Shown here piece after piece: positions 10,871-21,374 of a DNA stretch of 64,000 nucleotides (positions within the stretch are counted from its first letter, which is position 1; every line of letters begins with the position of its first letter). The translations under genes and the position numbers were made by a program. Origin of the DNA: Helianthus annuus (lineage: Eukaryota > Streptophyta > Magnoliopsida > Asterales > Asteraceae); contig NC_035435.2 of assembly GCF_002127325.2 (NCBI RefSeq), positions 118,399,464-118,463,463 of the forward strand. Direction: 5' to 3'. Below the pieces are notes generated by a model. That model was not told where the DNA came from. It searched no databases and worked only from the letters and a program-made list of their open reading frames with translations.

Positions 10871-11317
10871 ATTGATGGCGGCACCCCCCTCTTAGGTGAC
10901 TTGGTTTTTTATTAAAAAAAAAGCAAATTTTTCATTGATCCAACCCTTCCCTCTCTCCTCCCTCTCTTCGGTGAACTCCCACCGATTTTGGTCCCTCTCT
11001 CTACCTCACCGCCTTGATGGCGGCACCATCACTAATCGGCAAGCATGTCCCCGAAATGACTCCCCGCATACGCCCCGATCCCCCAAAGAGCTCATTGTAA
11101 TATTCTTATGTTTGAATTTGTTAAATAAATTTTTAAATGTATAAGTTTAATATATGTATTTTAAAGATGTATTATAATTTTTTATATTTAATACAGTTAA
11201 AAAAAAATATGATTCTAATAACGGTTACAAAAAAAATAAAGAAACTAATCCTCGTGACATTTATCAATAAATAAATCATAATGAATAAACAAATGTTAAT
11301 AAAGGTTCAATAATAAG
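10871..11317. other. Intergenic DNA, no gene seen
   Basis: A C/T-rich stretch at 10940-11100, partly in an open frame, carries GGCGGCACC repeats and may be more MITE-derived sequence. From 11100 on it is AT-rich. No family was recognised. Confidence 0.5.
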
Positions 11318-11623
11318 TAGGGATATTCAAAAAAATCCGTATCTGAAATATTCGAAAATCCGTATCCGAAACCGAATCTGAAATTTTGGATATCCGAAAA
11401 TTCGGATATCCGATAACCGGATAATCCGAATTTTCGGATTCGGATATTAATTTCAAATTTTTTTTTATATTTTTTTATAAATTCAGATATCCATTTGGAT
11501 ATCCGAATCCGTATCTGAAATTTCGGATATTCGAAAACCGGATATCCGAAATTTCGGATACGGATTACTATCCGAAATTTTCGGATATCCAAAAACCGGA
11601 TAATCCGATCTTGAACACCCCTA
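11318..11623. mobile_element. hAT-like MITE built of an iterated ATCCGA motif
   Basis: The ends TAGGGATATTCAA and (inverted) TAGGGGTGTTCAA form an imperfect 13-bp TIR of the kind seen in plant hAT MITEs. The interior is a degenerate array of GGATATCCGAAA-type units on both strands, giving a foldback structure and a spurious open frame. No clear 8-bp TSD could be read. Confidence 0.45.
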
Positions 11624-11656
11624 GCCAGTAGCATAATTACGTTTATGTTTTACGAG

Positions 11657-11848
11657 TTTTTTTTTTTTTTTTGGATCACTAACGGACAACTAGAGTATCA
11701 TCGTGCCACTAGCGAAACCACCCGATCATATCCATCTCCACTAGCCAATAATGCCTATACACCAATTCAAGACGAAACCCATGACCTAATGGTCATAAGA
11801 CTTATCATATCACCAAGATGACACTAGGCTATAATGCCATGAACTCTA
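11657..11848 (-). mobile_element. tRNA-derived SINE with long A tail
   Basis: This minus-strand element ends in a run of about 17 A (plus-strand T-run at 11657-11672). TTTTACGAG (11648-11656) and TTTTATGAG (11849-11857) form a TSD with one mismatch. A box-B-like GGGTTTCGTCTTG lies about 50 bp from its 5' end. The homologous copy at 12013-12040 lacks it, which confirms an insertion. Confidence 0.65.
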
Positions 11849-12056
11849 TTTTATGAGTACAGTCTCATATTCTTTGTTGAACTTTTAAGTCTCCAACGAA
11901 TGCTCACTGTGATCCAACTCCCATTTTGATTCGTCATTTGACTTTGTAGAACCCTTTCGTGAGCAGACAACCACTTAATTTCATGCCATTTAGGGCCAGT
12001 AGCATAATTACGTTTCTCGTTTTAAGTGTATAGTATCAAATTCTTTGTTGGTATAA

Positions 12057-12648
12057 GGACATGTGTAGTCGTAAAGCTCTTGTGGGGCGTTATGCGACAA
12101 GTGACGGATTGTGTAAGAGAGGGGCTTTTTAGGCTATACGGTATGGGGATCGGCTTTGGACCGTCCCCTACCGTCGCCGATCCAACCTCCATGCCGCCCC
12201 CCTCCGTCTTCATCCCGTCCCGTCTTCACCGTCGACATACCGACGTCCAGGACGATCCAAATGGTGGGCCCCCTTTTGTTTGTTTGTTTGTGAATGGGAT
12301 TTGTACAATAGGCTTTAATACTTGTACATAATTTTGTGGGGTAGGATCATCTAGGACCATCCTCCCATACCCTCTAGTTTAGTGGGATGGACCATCCTTG
12401 GGAGGACTATGACGTGACGCCTACGTGGCGGATCATCCTCCATTGGAGGACCATCACCATACCATCTAGCCTTATAAATTGAGTGAGTAGGGGGTTATAT
12501 ATGTATGTATATGTGTGTAAGAGAGGAAAGATTCATTACGCTGCTATGCTCATCACACCGCTCCAACTTTCTCCCCCATAGTGCCCTCTGTATTGGTGTT
12601 GGCAGCGCTATGCCCATTTTTTCCTTGTGATGGCGCCCCATTACGGAC
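12057..12648. mobile_element. Degraded Harbinger-type element with a nested MITE
   Basis: The left end GGACATGTGTAGTCGTAAAG resembles the left end of the element at 8692 (GGGCATGTGTAGTCATAAAG). The right end is near GCGCCCCATTACGGAC. Its extent is supported by comparison with the uninterrupted duplicate at 11860-11920. It is split by the MITE at 12132-12471. Confidence 0.5.
12132..12471. mobile_element. Harbinger-type MITE
   Basis: The termini are GGCTATACGGTATGG and (inverted) GGCTAGATGGTATGG, flanked by TTA at 12129-12131 and 12472-12474. It is 340 bp and non-coding, and sits inside the older insert at 12057-12648. Confidence 0.65.
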
Positions 12649-12659
12649 GTCTAAAGAAT

Positions 12660-12995
12660 GCTCACTGTGATCCAACTCCCACTTTAATTCGTATGAGTAG
12701 TTTGGGATTCTCGAGATCACTTGTCAGTGAAGACATTGAACAAGAGACTGCACAAACACATAATTTGTTAAAGGTACAATTGTTTCTTTATCCCTTTTCT
12801 TTCAAAGCGGGTGAGCACACTACTTGTTTTCTTGCTTCCTTCGAGTCCATGAAACAGAGAGTGTAAATTCTGTATCAACCAAAGTGTAACTTTACTCTTG
12901 AAACTGATAATGAAGTCCCTGTTGAGGCCCAAGAGATGAATATGTCTTGTTCTGGTTCTCTCTTTTTGTAATTTTGCCCAAAACCCAAAACCTAT
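12660..12995 (+). other. Exon-like relic, not identified
   Basis: A short frame starting MSSLGFSRSLVSEDIEQ ends at a plausible donor (AAAG|GTACAA, near 12773). A later open piece (about 12875-12970) reads ETDNEVPVEAQEMNMSC. Both have protein-like composition but no family was recognised. They may be parts of a captured or decayed gene next to the duplicated segment. Confidence 0.25.
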
Positions 12996-13057
12996 TTATT
13001 ACTTTGGTTTGGTTGTAAATGAGCTTTTATTTGGCCTGTTTTTTTTTTTTTTTTCTC

Positions 13058-14377
13058 GAGTAAACTGCCATTTTGGTCCCTGTGGTTTGGGCATTTTTGC
13101 CATTTTAGTCCAAATCTCAAACTATTTAAATCTGGGTCCCTGTGGTTTCGTTTTTGTTGCCATTTTAGTCCAAAAGTTAAATTTGGCCAGATTCCTCAAC
13201 TTAAACCCTGATATTTTGTCTTTATCCTCAAGGGTATTTTAGTCATTGTAGATTTATTATAACTCAATATTGATTAAAAATAATAAAACCCAAAAATCTT
13301 AAACCACTCATCTTCCTCATTTCACCCAACTTCAAAAACCCTAATTCATAACCAACCACCATCACTCTAATCATCCACCACCTCCACCTGTTGTGTCTTC
13401 TTCATCGTCATCAAACGTTTTCAGATCTACAACGAATCTGGTGGTCTGTGATGAACGAAGTAGAGAGGGGGAGATGAAGATTTGTGCAATTAACAAATCA
13501 GATCTGAAAGTTGTAATTTCCATATGTTTACTTAAACTAATGAGAGGAATTGCTTGCAGGGGAGCAATTGGGCAGCCGCGATTATTGGTCCCTGTTGCCT
13601 TAGTCATGATCTATAACCGGTGGAACGAGTAAGCCTTTGTTTCTACTTTGAATCCAAAAACTATTTTCACTTGAAAAAGACTCTTTTTCAGTTACCACAT
13701 CATTGTACCTCTGTGGAACAAACCCATTTGCAAAACACAATCTTTACCAAACCCCAGATGAAAAAACAATTCAAAAACCAAAAAAATTACAAATTTCAAG
13801 AATCACACTTACAAAAAAATAGAATCTTGGAAATGGATTCTAGAATCTTGATCAGTTGAGCGAAATATCCTCTGCAAATCACAAATTTTGCAACTTTCTC
13901 TCTCTACAATCTCTCACATTCACTGTTTCTTGTTTGATAAATGATAGACTATTGGGTCATCTTGTTCCGTATTATAATGCAGACATTTGGTAGCTAGAGA
14001 ATGAGTGATGGACTGTAAAAATACTTTTATGGTCGTGCGTTTTGAAGGTGGAGGTTTGATAGGGATCGTTTTGATGGTGGGTGGGGTTAGAGAGAGAGAA
14101 GAGAGAGAAAGAGGGGGGTTTAGAGAGAGAGGGGGAATGCATAGTTTTGAGTTTATTTTATTTTATTTATTTATATATTAATGACAAAATGACTATTTTG
14201 CCCCTATGCAAAAGGACAAAACTTAAGGGTTTAAGTTGAGGAATCTGGCCAAATTTAACTTTTGGACTAAAATGGCAACAAAAACGAAACCACAGGGACC
14301 CAGATTTAAATAGTTTAAGATTTGGACTAAAATGGCAAAAGTGGCCAAACCACAAGGACAAATATGGCAGTTTACTC
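13058..14377. mobile_element. Mutator-like element with about 200-bp TIRs
   Basis: The ends are GAGTAAACTG and CAGTTTACTC, with inverted arms of about 200 bp containing TTTTGGTCCCTGTGGTTTGG-type sequence. A perfect 10-bp direct repeat (TTTTTTTCTC at 13048-13057 and 14378-14387) flanks it, in the Mutator range. No transposase is present. The interior (13260-14160) is less AT-rich, with CT/GA-rich leader-like sequence and protein-like but unidentified short frames, as in Pack-MULEs that carry gene fragments. Confidence 0.8.
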
Positions 14378-14390
14378 TTTTTTTCTCTGA

Positions 14391-14758
14391 GGGCATGTTT
14401 GGCTAAGCTTATTTAAGTTATCGACTTTTGGAAAAAAGACTTATTTACTTATTACTTTTTGAAAAGGAGTTTTTAAAAAAAGTGTTTGGATTAGTTTATG
14501 AGGTGGGAAAAGCCAATAAGTCAATAAGTTGTTTTTTTAAAAATTGTTTGACTTAGTTTATTGATGTAAAATGAAGCTAATAAGTCAATAAGTTAGTTCA
14601 AAAAGTCATAACATTCTAACTTTTCAAAAATGACTTTTTCTCCTTCTCAAAAAAAGTCATTTTGAAAAGGACTTTTGCATTTGCCAAACACTAAAACTCC
14701 TTATTGGCTTTTTGATTAAGTTAATAAATTGGTTGGAAAAGCTTAGCCAAACATGCTC
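14391..14758. mobile_element. hAT-like MITE
   Basis: The ends GGGCATGTTTGGCTAAGCTT and (inverted) GAGCATGTTTGGCTAAGCTT match over 19 of 20 bases. The interior holds AATAAGTCAATAAGTT-type repeats. No TSD could be read; the left end lies almost against the TSD of the Mutator-like element, which may have disturbed it. Confidence 0.6.
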
Positions 14759-16701
14759 TAAAACATAACTATTATAGTGGCTTTTATATACAAAAGACTA
14801 GATAAAACTACATTTAACCAGATCCCTTTTTTACTCTTGTGTTGAATTTTGATTCTGAAGTTTGCTCCAATGTTTCTCCTGTGGATCGGTGAAATTTTTC
14901 CCCATTTTCGGGATGAAGTGTAAGTTTCAATTGAAACAACACGTGCTAGGGTTTAACACTGGTTAAAGGCGGTCAAACGTGCATGTGCTTTATACACCGA
15001 TGTGAATTGTGAAGGCACTGTGGGGGAGGGTGGTTTGTTCCCCACCCGGGGGCGAGACTTCACAGGCTCTCGGCTCTCCCCGGCTGCCTTGTAGTTGTTT
15101 TTTTTTTTTTTTTTGAACGGCCAACAAAAACGTTTTATCCCTCGTGTGTGTGTGTCAGAATGAGGTTAGTTTAAAAAACTGTGTATTTGTTTGTTTGCTT
15201 ATTCAACTTAACGGTGTGTTCCCGAGTTAAAAATCCCTCCCCTCCCCTCTATGTCTTTTCAAATTGGAAAGACTATTTTCAGGCAAAAAAAACCCCATTT
15301 TCCCTCCCCTCCCCTCCCCTGTTAAGTGGATCTCTGAAACACAGCCTAATAGTAATAGTAATTAGCAACCACGGCAGATAATTTACGCGTCAATTGAAAG
15401 TTTGCAACAAAATCACACCAGGATTGATTTATAACAGGAAGTCTAGTTCAGTTAAAACGAGCTCTAATCTTTTCTTGCTACTGATTGATAATTTGTTCTA
15501 CAGGATGCATTTTTCCAGTGAAACCGCAATGCGTCACTGACCAACAATGCTAGTGAAATACCCCTGTTTCCCTCAGAATGTATACTTAAGACTTTTTGGG
15601 GTTAAACATTCTACTTTTCAACTTCACCGCATATATAAATCTTTTAGATTTTCTAGAAAGGATTTTCACAAACTGCATCAATATATGTAACTAGCACCAA
15701 TTATATAAAGTTCTTTAATGATATCCACTTGAATCTTGAATCAATTATGTAGGCGAAGAAGACACTCCCTGGATTCCAGAGGAGGAAATATTACTGCAGG
15801 ATGTCGTGAATAGCTAATATTACTGCAGCATCTGTCATAAATATTTATTCCTAGCTTAATCTTATATCTTTTTTTTTTTGACGCGGCACGAAGCTAACAC
15901 GAAATCCGTAGGTTTGGGTTGACCCCATTACTTTGACATCTTTTTAATAGTCTGTGTTTTATGTCGTAATTTAAACCAATTAGGTATTTTATGTCAGAAC
16001 TTGAAAGATAGAGAAATAAGCTGGGTATGATAATCTTTATCTTTATTCACATGCATATACACATGTAGCAAATTTGTTGATCCAATGTAGCAAGTTTGAT
16101 GAATCTTGATTCTTCCTTTGTTAAAGTTTCTTATTTGATTTTACTTCTTATTTAGGATTTTTTTATTACAGTACCCAATGTTTGAAACCCTAATTACAAA
16201 GAACATATTAAAATTGGGCCCATTTGAATGCAGAAACTGAAGCATCTTGCGGTTTTAGGGATTCACCAGGTAATTTTGCTCTTTTTTTTGCATTTTCGGT
16301 GGGATTAATCAGCTTTTAGGATTTTAATTTATCATATATTACTTTAATTTCATACGATTTCAACTGTTCTAGAATCGGAATCTTCCGATCACCAGCAACA
16401 ACTCGCCAACAAGGAGGCGGTTATCGGAGATCTGTACACTTTGGGCAGCTACTATATTCTCCATTTAATTTCAGGTAACTGCCACGAAAATTTTATGCAA
16501 AGGCATGAACCCATAAATTGTAAAGGGCTAAACATTTGGGGATATCATTTTTAAAAATGGTACTCGTTTCTTTTGTAGGTCATAAAAGGCACAATGTGAA
16601 GGCCATAGTTGTTACATGTAATGTTAATGCTTAAAAACTTGATTGTTTTTTTAAACCATTAGTTGTAATGTGAACTTAATACTTTAATATGATTGGCGCA
16701 G
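14759..16701. other. Intergenic DNA with one MITE, no gene seen
   Basis: Apart from the MITE at 15212-15346, no coding or element signal was found up to about 16150. From 16230 there are splice-like signals (CACCAG|GTAATT, TTTCAG|GTAACT) around an open piece at about 16380-16475 in the same orientation as the MFP2-like exon, but its sequence was not recognised. Confidence 0.4.
15212..15346. mobile_element. Tourist-like MITE
   Basis: The TIRs CGGTGTGTTCCCGAG and (inverted) GGCTGTGTTTCAGAG agree at 11 of 15 bases and are flanked by TAA at 15209-15211 and 15347-15349. It is 135 bp, with CCCTCCCCT runs inside. Confidence 0.5.
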
Positions 16702-16772
16702 GTGCAAAAGGCAAATTTTCTGGTGGTTTTGACATCAGTGCATTTGGTGCACTGCACTGCAGGAAGGGAAAG
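16702..16772 (+). pseudogene. Exon fragment of a peroxisomal multifunctional protein (MFP2/AIM1-like)
   Basis: A 71-bp exon-like piece lies between an acceptor (GGCGCAG) and a donor (AAAG|GTATGA). Its phase-1 start completes a Gly codon and it reads GAKGKFSGGFDISAFG, the enoyl-CoA hydratase oxyanion-hole segment of plant fatty-acid beta-oxidation multifunctional proteins. The last residues (ALHCRKGK) diverge from the family. The flanking MFP2 exons are absent, so this is one captured or left-over exon. It lies 450 bp upstream of DUF1336 exons in the same orientation. Confidence 0.65.
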
Positions 16773-17224
16773 GTATGAATATTGTATACATTGCGTCCTG
16801 TCTGTGTGTCAACTAGATATGGATATTAGGTGGTTTGACGGGTCAAAATGGGTCATTTATATATGAATCGGGCCAAGCTGACCTTACTTTTTGCAACACC
16901 TTTTGTCCTAGCTTTTGAATAATTTTTATAAGTTATGATATAGCTTTTGAATGAAATGAATTAGGAGGTTTAATGTTTGATGCATCAGGGGTATTTCCGT
17001 CTTTTTTTTGTTAACTTAAAAGGGAAATTCGGTCTTTTCAGGGGTATTCGGCATTTTTACATAAAGTGAAAAAGACTGAATTGTCCTTTAAAGTGCGGGG
17101 ACATAATTATTTAACGTAAAATAAGCTTGACATTAAACTCTTTATTTATTTTTTTTTCCCTCTAATTTATAAGGGGTTTGTATTTGTCTTACCAAAGTGG
17201 CATGTGGTTCCTTCTGTTTTACAG

Positions 17225-17387
17225 AGATAAAAAGAAAGAATGTGCTTCAAATCAAGCTGCTTATTACCCTATTGGTGTTGACGTATTCTTATCTCCCCGT
17301 AAGATTGATCATATTGCACGCCTGCTTGAACTCCCAAAAGTTGAATCATCTGGAAAAATCCCTCATTTGCTTGTTGTAAATCTTCAA
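17225..17387 (+). pseudogene. DUF1336 (EDR2 C-terminal-like) exon fragment a
   Basis: This exon-like block follows the acceptor TTTTACAG and ends at CTTCAA|GTATGT. It reads YYPIGVDVFLSPRKIDHIA and later GKIPHLLVVNLQ. The DUF1336/EDR2-type domain has the pattern PIGVD-F-PRKI-HIA followed by LP-LLIVNIQ-P, so the match is clear. EDR2-type proteins are membrane-associated regulators in plants. There is no upstream START or PH region here. The next expected exon, for the middle of the domain, is missing. Confidence 0.7.
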
Positions 17388-17727
17388 GTATGTCCCTTCT
17401 AACCATTAATTTTTTATTTCATCTCGTACATAAAAAAAAATCATAAGGTCAAATTTCGATGCGTATGCATTTTTAGATTCGTTTACCTTTCTACTTAACC
17501 AGATTTTTTATGTCTATAAATTAGATACCTTTAAACCCCCTACACTATTTCAAAATGAATATGACGGAAAAGGAATGAGTTATGTTTTGAACTTCCGCTT
17601 CATTTTAAAGAAAATATCAGGGTAAGATGGTCAATTGGTCATGTCTCATTTTCTCATCGTTCAAGCTTTCATATGGTTATGATAAACATTTTATTTCGAG
17701 TATTTATGTGTTTTATAATTTTGATAG

Positions 17728-17922
17728 AAAATAATTGATGATGAGGTGGAAAGGGTTAGAGGTTTCCCGGTAGATACAATTGCACCCTGCAGGGAAAGAT
17801 TGAAGATCTTGGGCCGACTCACAAACTTAGAGGATCTTCAGTTGAGTTCCGCTGAAAGGAAGCTTATGAGTGCTTATAACAAGAAGCCCTTTCTCTCACG
17901 TCCCCAACATGAATTTTTCTTG
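17728..17922 (+). pseudogene. DUF1336 (EDR2 C-terminal-like) exon fragment b
   Basis: A 195-bp exon-like block after TTTGATAG reads DDEVERVRGFPVDTIAPCRE, then RLKILGRLTNLEDLQLSSAE and RKLMSAYNKKPFLSRPQHEF, ending at a TTG|GTAGAT donor. This is the C-terminal half of the DUF1336 domain, where RERLKI, LSS-E-KL--AYN-KP-LSRPQH are conserved. The following exon is not found before the next transposon at 18496. With fragment a it forms an incomplete gene copy whose reading frame remains open. Confidence 0.72.
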
Positions 17923-18486
17923 GTAGATATATTTATTCCACGTTTTTTTTATCTCATGGTACTTTTTGACGTATATTAAGTATTTTTTTATTAATACTTA
18001 AGACCCCATTTTGAGTAACACAAAGAACTGTACATGTGGTAATACGGCACGAGGATTGGCTGGGTTACGGGTCAAAACGAGGTCAGGTTGTAAGGGTCAA
18101 ACGTTTAAGTAATGTTGAAATGGGTCGGGTCAGCTTGTGCTGACCTGTATACACTTAGTCAAGTTTTATATTTTTCGGGGATGATGTGTTGATTATAAGT
18201 ACTGTTAAAATATATACACATAAGGGTTAGCCGTAGGCTCAATATCTAAGCCTGGTAGAGTTCTTGGTTCATAGTCTATATGCTATATACATTTACTCGC
18301 CTCTCGGTAATATAGAATATAATTATGAATTATGATCTCATAAACACATCTTCACCAAAAAATAATATTATTGCAATAATGGCTTTAATTTAAGTCTTTT
18401 AATAAAACCCGTTTGACCCATTTGATATATTTTTGTTTCACCATCTACCCATTTACAAGTAGGTGGATGGATACCAAGTGTCACCT
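17923..18486. other. Intergenic DNA, no gene seen
   Basis: The stretch contains an 18-bp imperfect palindrome (GGTCAGCTTGTGCTGACC near 18130) within GGGTCAAAACGGGTC-type repeat sequence. Nothing else was recognised. Confidence 0.5.
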
Positions 18487-18495
18487 CTAAAGAAC

Positions 18496-20111
18496 GAGTA
18501 AATTGCCATTTTAGTCCCTGAGTTTTGTCCAAATTTGCCAGTTTAGTCCAAATAGTTTTTTTTGTGCATCTGGGTCCCTGACTTTTACATTTTGTTGCCA
18601 TTTTGATCACTTTGCCTAACTCCATCCAAAAACTCCATCTTTAACCAGGGGTATTTTGGGGATTTTCATTTTAAATGCTTTTAATTGCCATTTTGATCCA
18701 ATTCCAAAAAATCAAAAAAATTCCAAAAAATCAAAAAAAATCCAAAAAATAATAAAAATTCCAAAAAATCATAAAAATTCTAAAAAATCCAAAATATTCT
18801 AAAAAATCCAAAAAATCCGTTTTGGCGCGAACCGTTCGACCCGTACCGTTTTGAAGCTGAACCGTTTCGACGCGAACCGTTTCGACCCGTACCGTTTCGA
18901 AGCCGAACCGTTTCAAGCCGAACCGTTTCGACCCGTGCCGTATCGAACCGAACCGTGCCGTATCGAACCGAACCGTTTCGAGCTGAACCGTTTCGCACCC
19001 AAACCGTTTCGAGCTGAACCGTTTCGACGCGAACCGTTTCGACCCGTACCGTTTCGAAGCCGAACCGTTTCGACCCGAATCGTGCCGTATCGAACCGAAC
19101 CGTTTCGAACCCGAACCGTTTCGAGCTGAACCGTTTCGACGCGAACCGTTTCGACCCGTACCGTTTCGAAGCCGAACCGTTTCGACCCGTACCGTTTCGA
19201 GCCGAACCGTTTTGACCCGTACCGTCTCGAACCGAACCGTTTCGACCCGTACGGGTCGAAACGGTACGGGTCGAAACGGCACGGTTCGATACGGCACGGT
19301 TCGGTTCGAAACGGCTCGGTTCGATACAGCACGGTTCGGTTCGAAACGGTACGGGTCGAAACGGTTCGGCTTGAAACGGTTCGGGTCGAAACGGTTCAGT
19401 TCGAAACGGCTCTCAGTTCGAAACGGCTCGGTTCGATACGGCACGGTTCGGTTTGAAACGGTACGGGTCGAAACGGTTCGGCTTCGAAACGGTTCGCGTC
19501 GAAACGGTTCAGCTCGAAACGGTTCGGGTTCGAAACGGTTCAGCTCGAAACGGTTCGGTTCGATACGGCACGGTTCGGTTCGAAACGGTACGGGTCGAAA
19601 CGGTTCGGCTTGAAACGGTACGGGACGAAACGGTTCGCGTCGAAACGGTTCAGCTTCGAAACAGTACGGGTCGAAACGGTTCGGTTTGAAACGGTACGGG
19701 ACGAAACGGTTCGCGTCGAAACGGTTCAGCTTCGAAACGGTACGGGTCTAAACGGTTCGCGCCAAAATGGATTTTTTGGATTTTTTAGAATTTTTTGGAT
19801 TTTTTAGAATTTTTATGATTTTTTAGAATTTCTATGATTTTTTAGAATTTTTATTATTTTTTGGAATTTTTTTTGATTTTTTAGAATTTTTTTGATTTTT
19901 TTGAATTGGATCAAAATGGCAATTAAAAACATTTAAAATGAAAATCCCCAAAATATCCCTGGTTAAAGATGGAGTTTTTGGATGGAGTTAGGCAAAGTGA
20001 TCAAAATGGCAACAAAATGTAAAAGTCAGGGACCCAGATGCACAAAAAAAACTATTTGGACTGAACTGGCAAATTTGGACAAAACTCAGGGACTAAAATG
20101 ACAATTTACTC
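18496..20111. mobile_element. Mutator-like foldback element, 1.6-kb palindrome
   Basis: The ends GAGTAAATTG and CAATTTACTC are flanked by a perfect 9-bp TSD (CTAAAGAAC at 18487-18495 and 20112-20120). The arms are inverted repeats over almost the whole length: first about 330 bp of unique sequence (GGTCCCTGAC, TTAACCAGGGGTATTTTGG), then the minisatellite. The axis is at about 19250 (GACCCGT|ACGGGTC). No transposase gene is present. The long open frames on both strands are products of the repeat. Confidence 0.88.
18826..19766. repeat. Inverted minisatellite of CCGTTTCGA-type units
   Basis: The array holds tens of degenerate 10-16 bp units: in the left half AACCGTTTCGACCCGTACC and AACCGTTTCGAAGCCG variants, in the right half the reverse complement. 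Unit order varies between the arms, so the arms have been rearranged after or during expansion. Translated, it gives ETVRVETVRLETV-like artefacts. Confidence 0.9.
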
Positions 20112-20859
20112 CTAAAGAACCCACAAAATGTTTTAGTTTATTTTCTTTTCTTTTCGAGGTGTTAAAAAGATACCAATCTCTCTTTGGTTGCATTATTTTC
20201 ATGTTGAATCAAATGTTTTATGTATAAATACTATGTTACTGTGCTGAAATATAGCTAATTGCAATTTAATGTCAAACATAGTTGTTTTATATGTTATTCA
20301 TACATTTTGTTGTTTTGTTTTTCTATCATGTCTGGGCTAAGGCGTAATGGGCTTAGAGAAACTGAGTTGGGCTAAAGCGTATCGGGTTGTTAAATCATGT
20401 TCTGATGCCGGATGGGCTTACGGTAGAGGTGGGCATTTTCGGGTATTTTTATAACCCGGAACCGGTTCCAACCCGGAACCGGGTATGGGTACAAGTGAAT
20501 GGAACCGGATGGTTAGTGGAACCGGGTCCGGGTATAACCCGGGTACACGTCATTTTTTTTAGAACCGGTAGAACCGGGTTCGGGTACTATAGAACCGGGT
20601 CCGGGTACTGTGCAGAACCGGTTACGGGTACTGACCAGAACCGGTTCCTCTGCGTATTTCAGAAAAAGTGGCTGTCGGCTACTGTTGTAACCGGTTCCGT
20701 CTGAAAAAGCTGTTTTTTTTTTTAAATTTTGACCGTTATAACCGGTTTTGAATTATAAAAATCGATTATTTCATCAAACTCTCAACACATTTCCAATTTT
20801 CATCTTCCATCACTCTTCTTTCCCATTTACATTCAAACAATCAAACCCGGAAGAACACT

Positions 20860-21099
20860 ATGGCATCGGAAGAAGGAGTGGTTTTGATATTAGAAACCAA
20901 GCGTAACCCGGCTATTTGGAAAAATTTTGATTTGTGTTTGATGTCGGATAACCATGAGATGGCTCGTTGCAAGAATTGTGGTAAGTTCATGAAGGCGGCG
21001 GCAAACTCCACCCTCAAGAAGCATACCGACAAACATTGCCCGGTCACAAAGGCAAAAAAGGAAGAAAAGGGCGAAGGATCGGGTTCTTCTAATATGTAG
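20860..21099 (+). CDS. BED-type zinc-finger mini-protein of hAT element
   Basis: This 79-codon ORF starts MASEEGVVLILETKRNPAIW. It encodes one BED-like finger: WKNFDLCLM leads to CKNC, then STLKKHTDKHC supplies the His/Cys ligands. A Lys/Glu-rich tail ends at a stop. BED fingers form the DNA-binding N-terminus of hAT transposases, but here nothing follows. The ORF begins about 430 bp inside the left TIR, preceded by a CT-rich leader (TCTTCCATCACTCTTC). It may bind element ends without cleaving them, or it may be the first exon or remnant of a longer transposase. Expression is unknown. Confidence 0.6.
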   Translation: MASEEGVVLILETKRNPAIWKNFDLCLMSDNHEMARCKNCGKFMKAAANSTLKKHTDKHCPVTKAKKEEKGEGSGSSNM

Positions 21100-21374
21100 T
21101 TTGGTGGATGCGTTTGTTTAGTTATGTTTGATGTGTTTGATGTGTTATGTTTTAAGTGTTATGTTTGTTTTAAGTGTTATGTTTTAAGTGTTATGTTTGT
21201 GAAATAATATCTCGTTTGTGGGAAAAAAAATCGCATATATATTCGTTTAAGTAGTACAAAAAGTCGGTTCTTTCGGTAATCATAATCGGTAATCAAAATC
21301 GTTTAACAGAACCGGTTCCGTGGGTCTGATCAGAATCGGTTCCTTCGGGACTGATCAGAATCGGTTACAATAAT

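Larger units (their letters stand above)
11624..12690 (+). repeat. Local direct duplication, each copy split by a different insertion
   Basis: Copy 1 runs from about 11624 to 11930 and copy 2 from about 11995 to 12690. Both begin CCAGTAGCATAATTACGTTT and both contain AATGCTCACTGTGATCCAAC. Copy 1 carries a SINE (11657-11848). Copy 2 lacks the SINE but carries a Harbinger-type insert (about 12057-12648). Each copy serves as an empty-site control for the other. Confidence 0.7.

Noticed and set aside
18731..19807. Long open frames on both strands rich in ETVRVETVRLETV
   Set aside because: They translate a short minisatellite inside a foldback transposon. Several frames on both strands are open at once, and there is no family motif.
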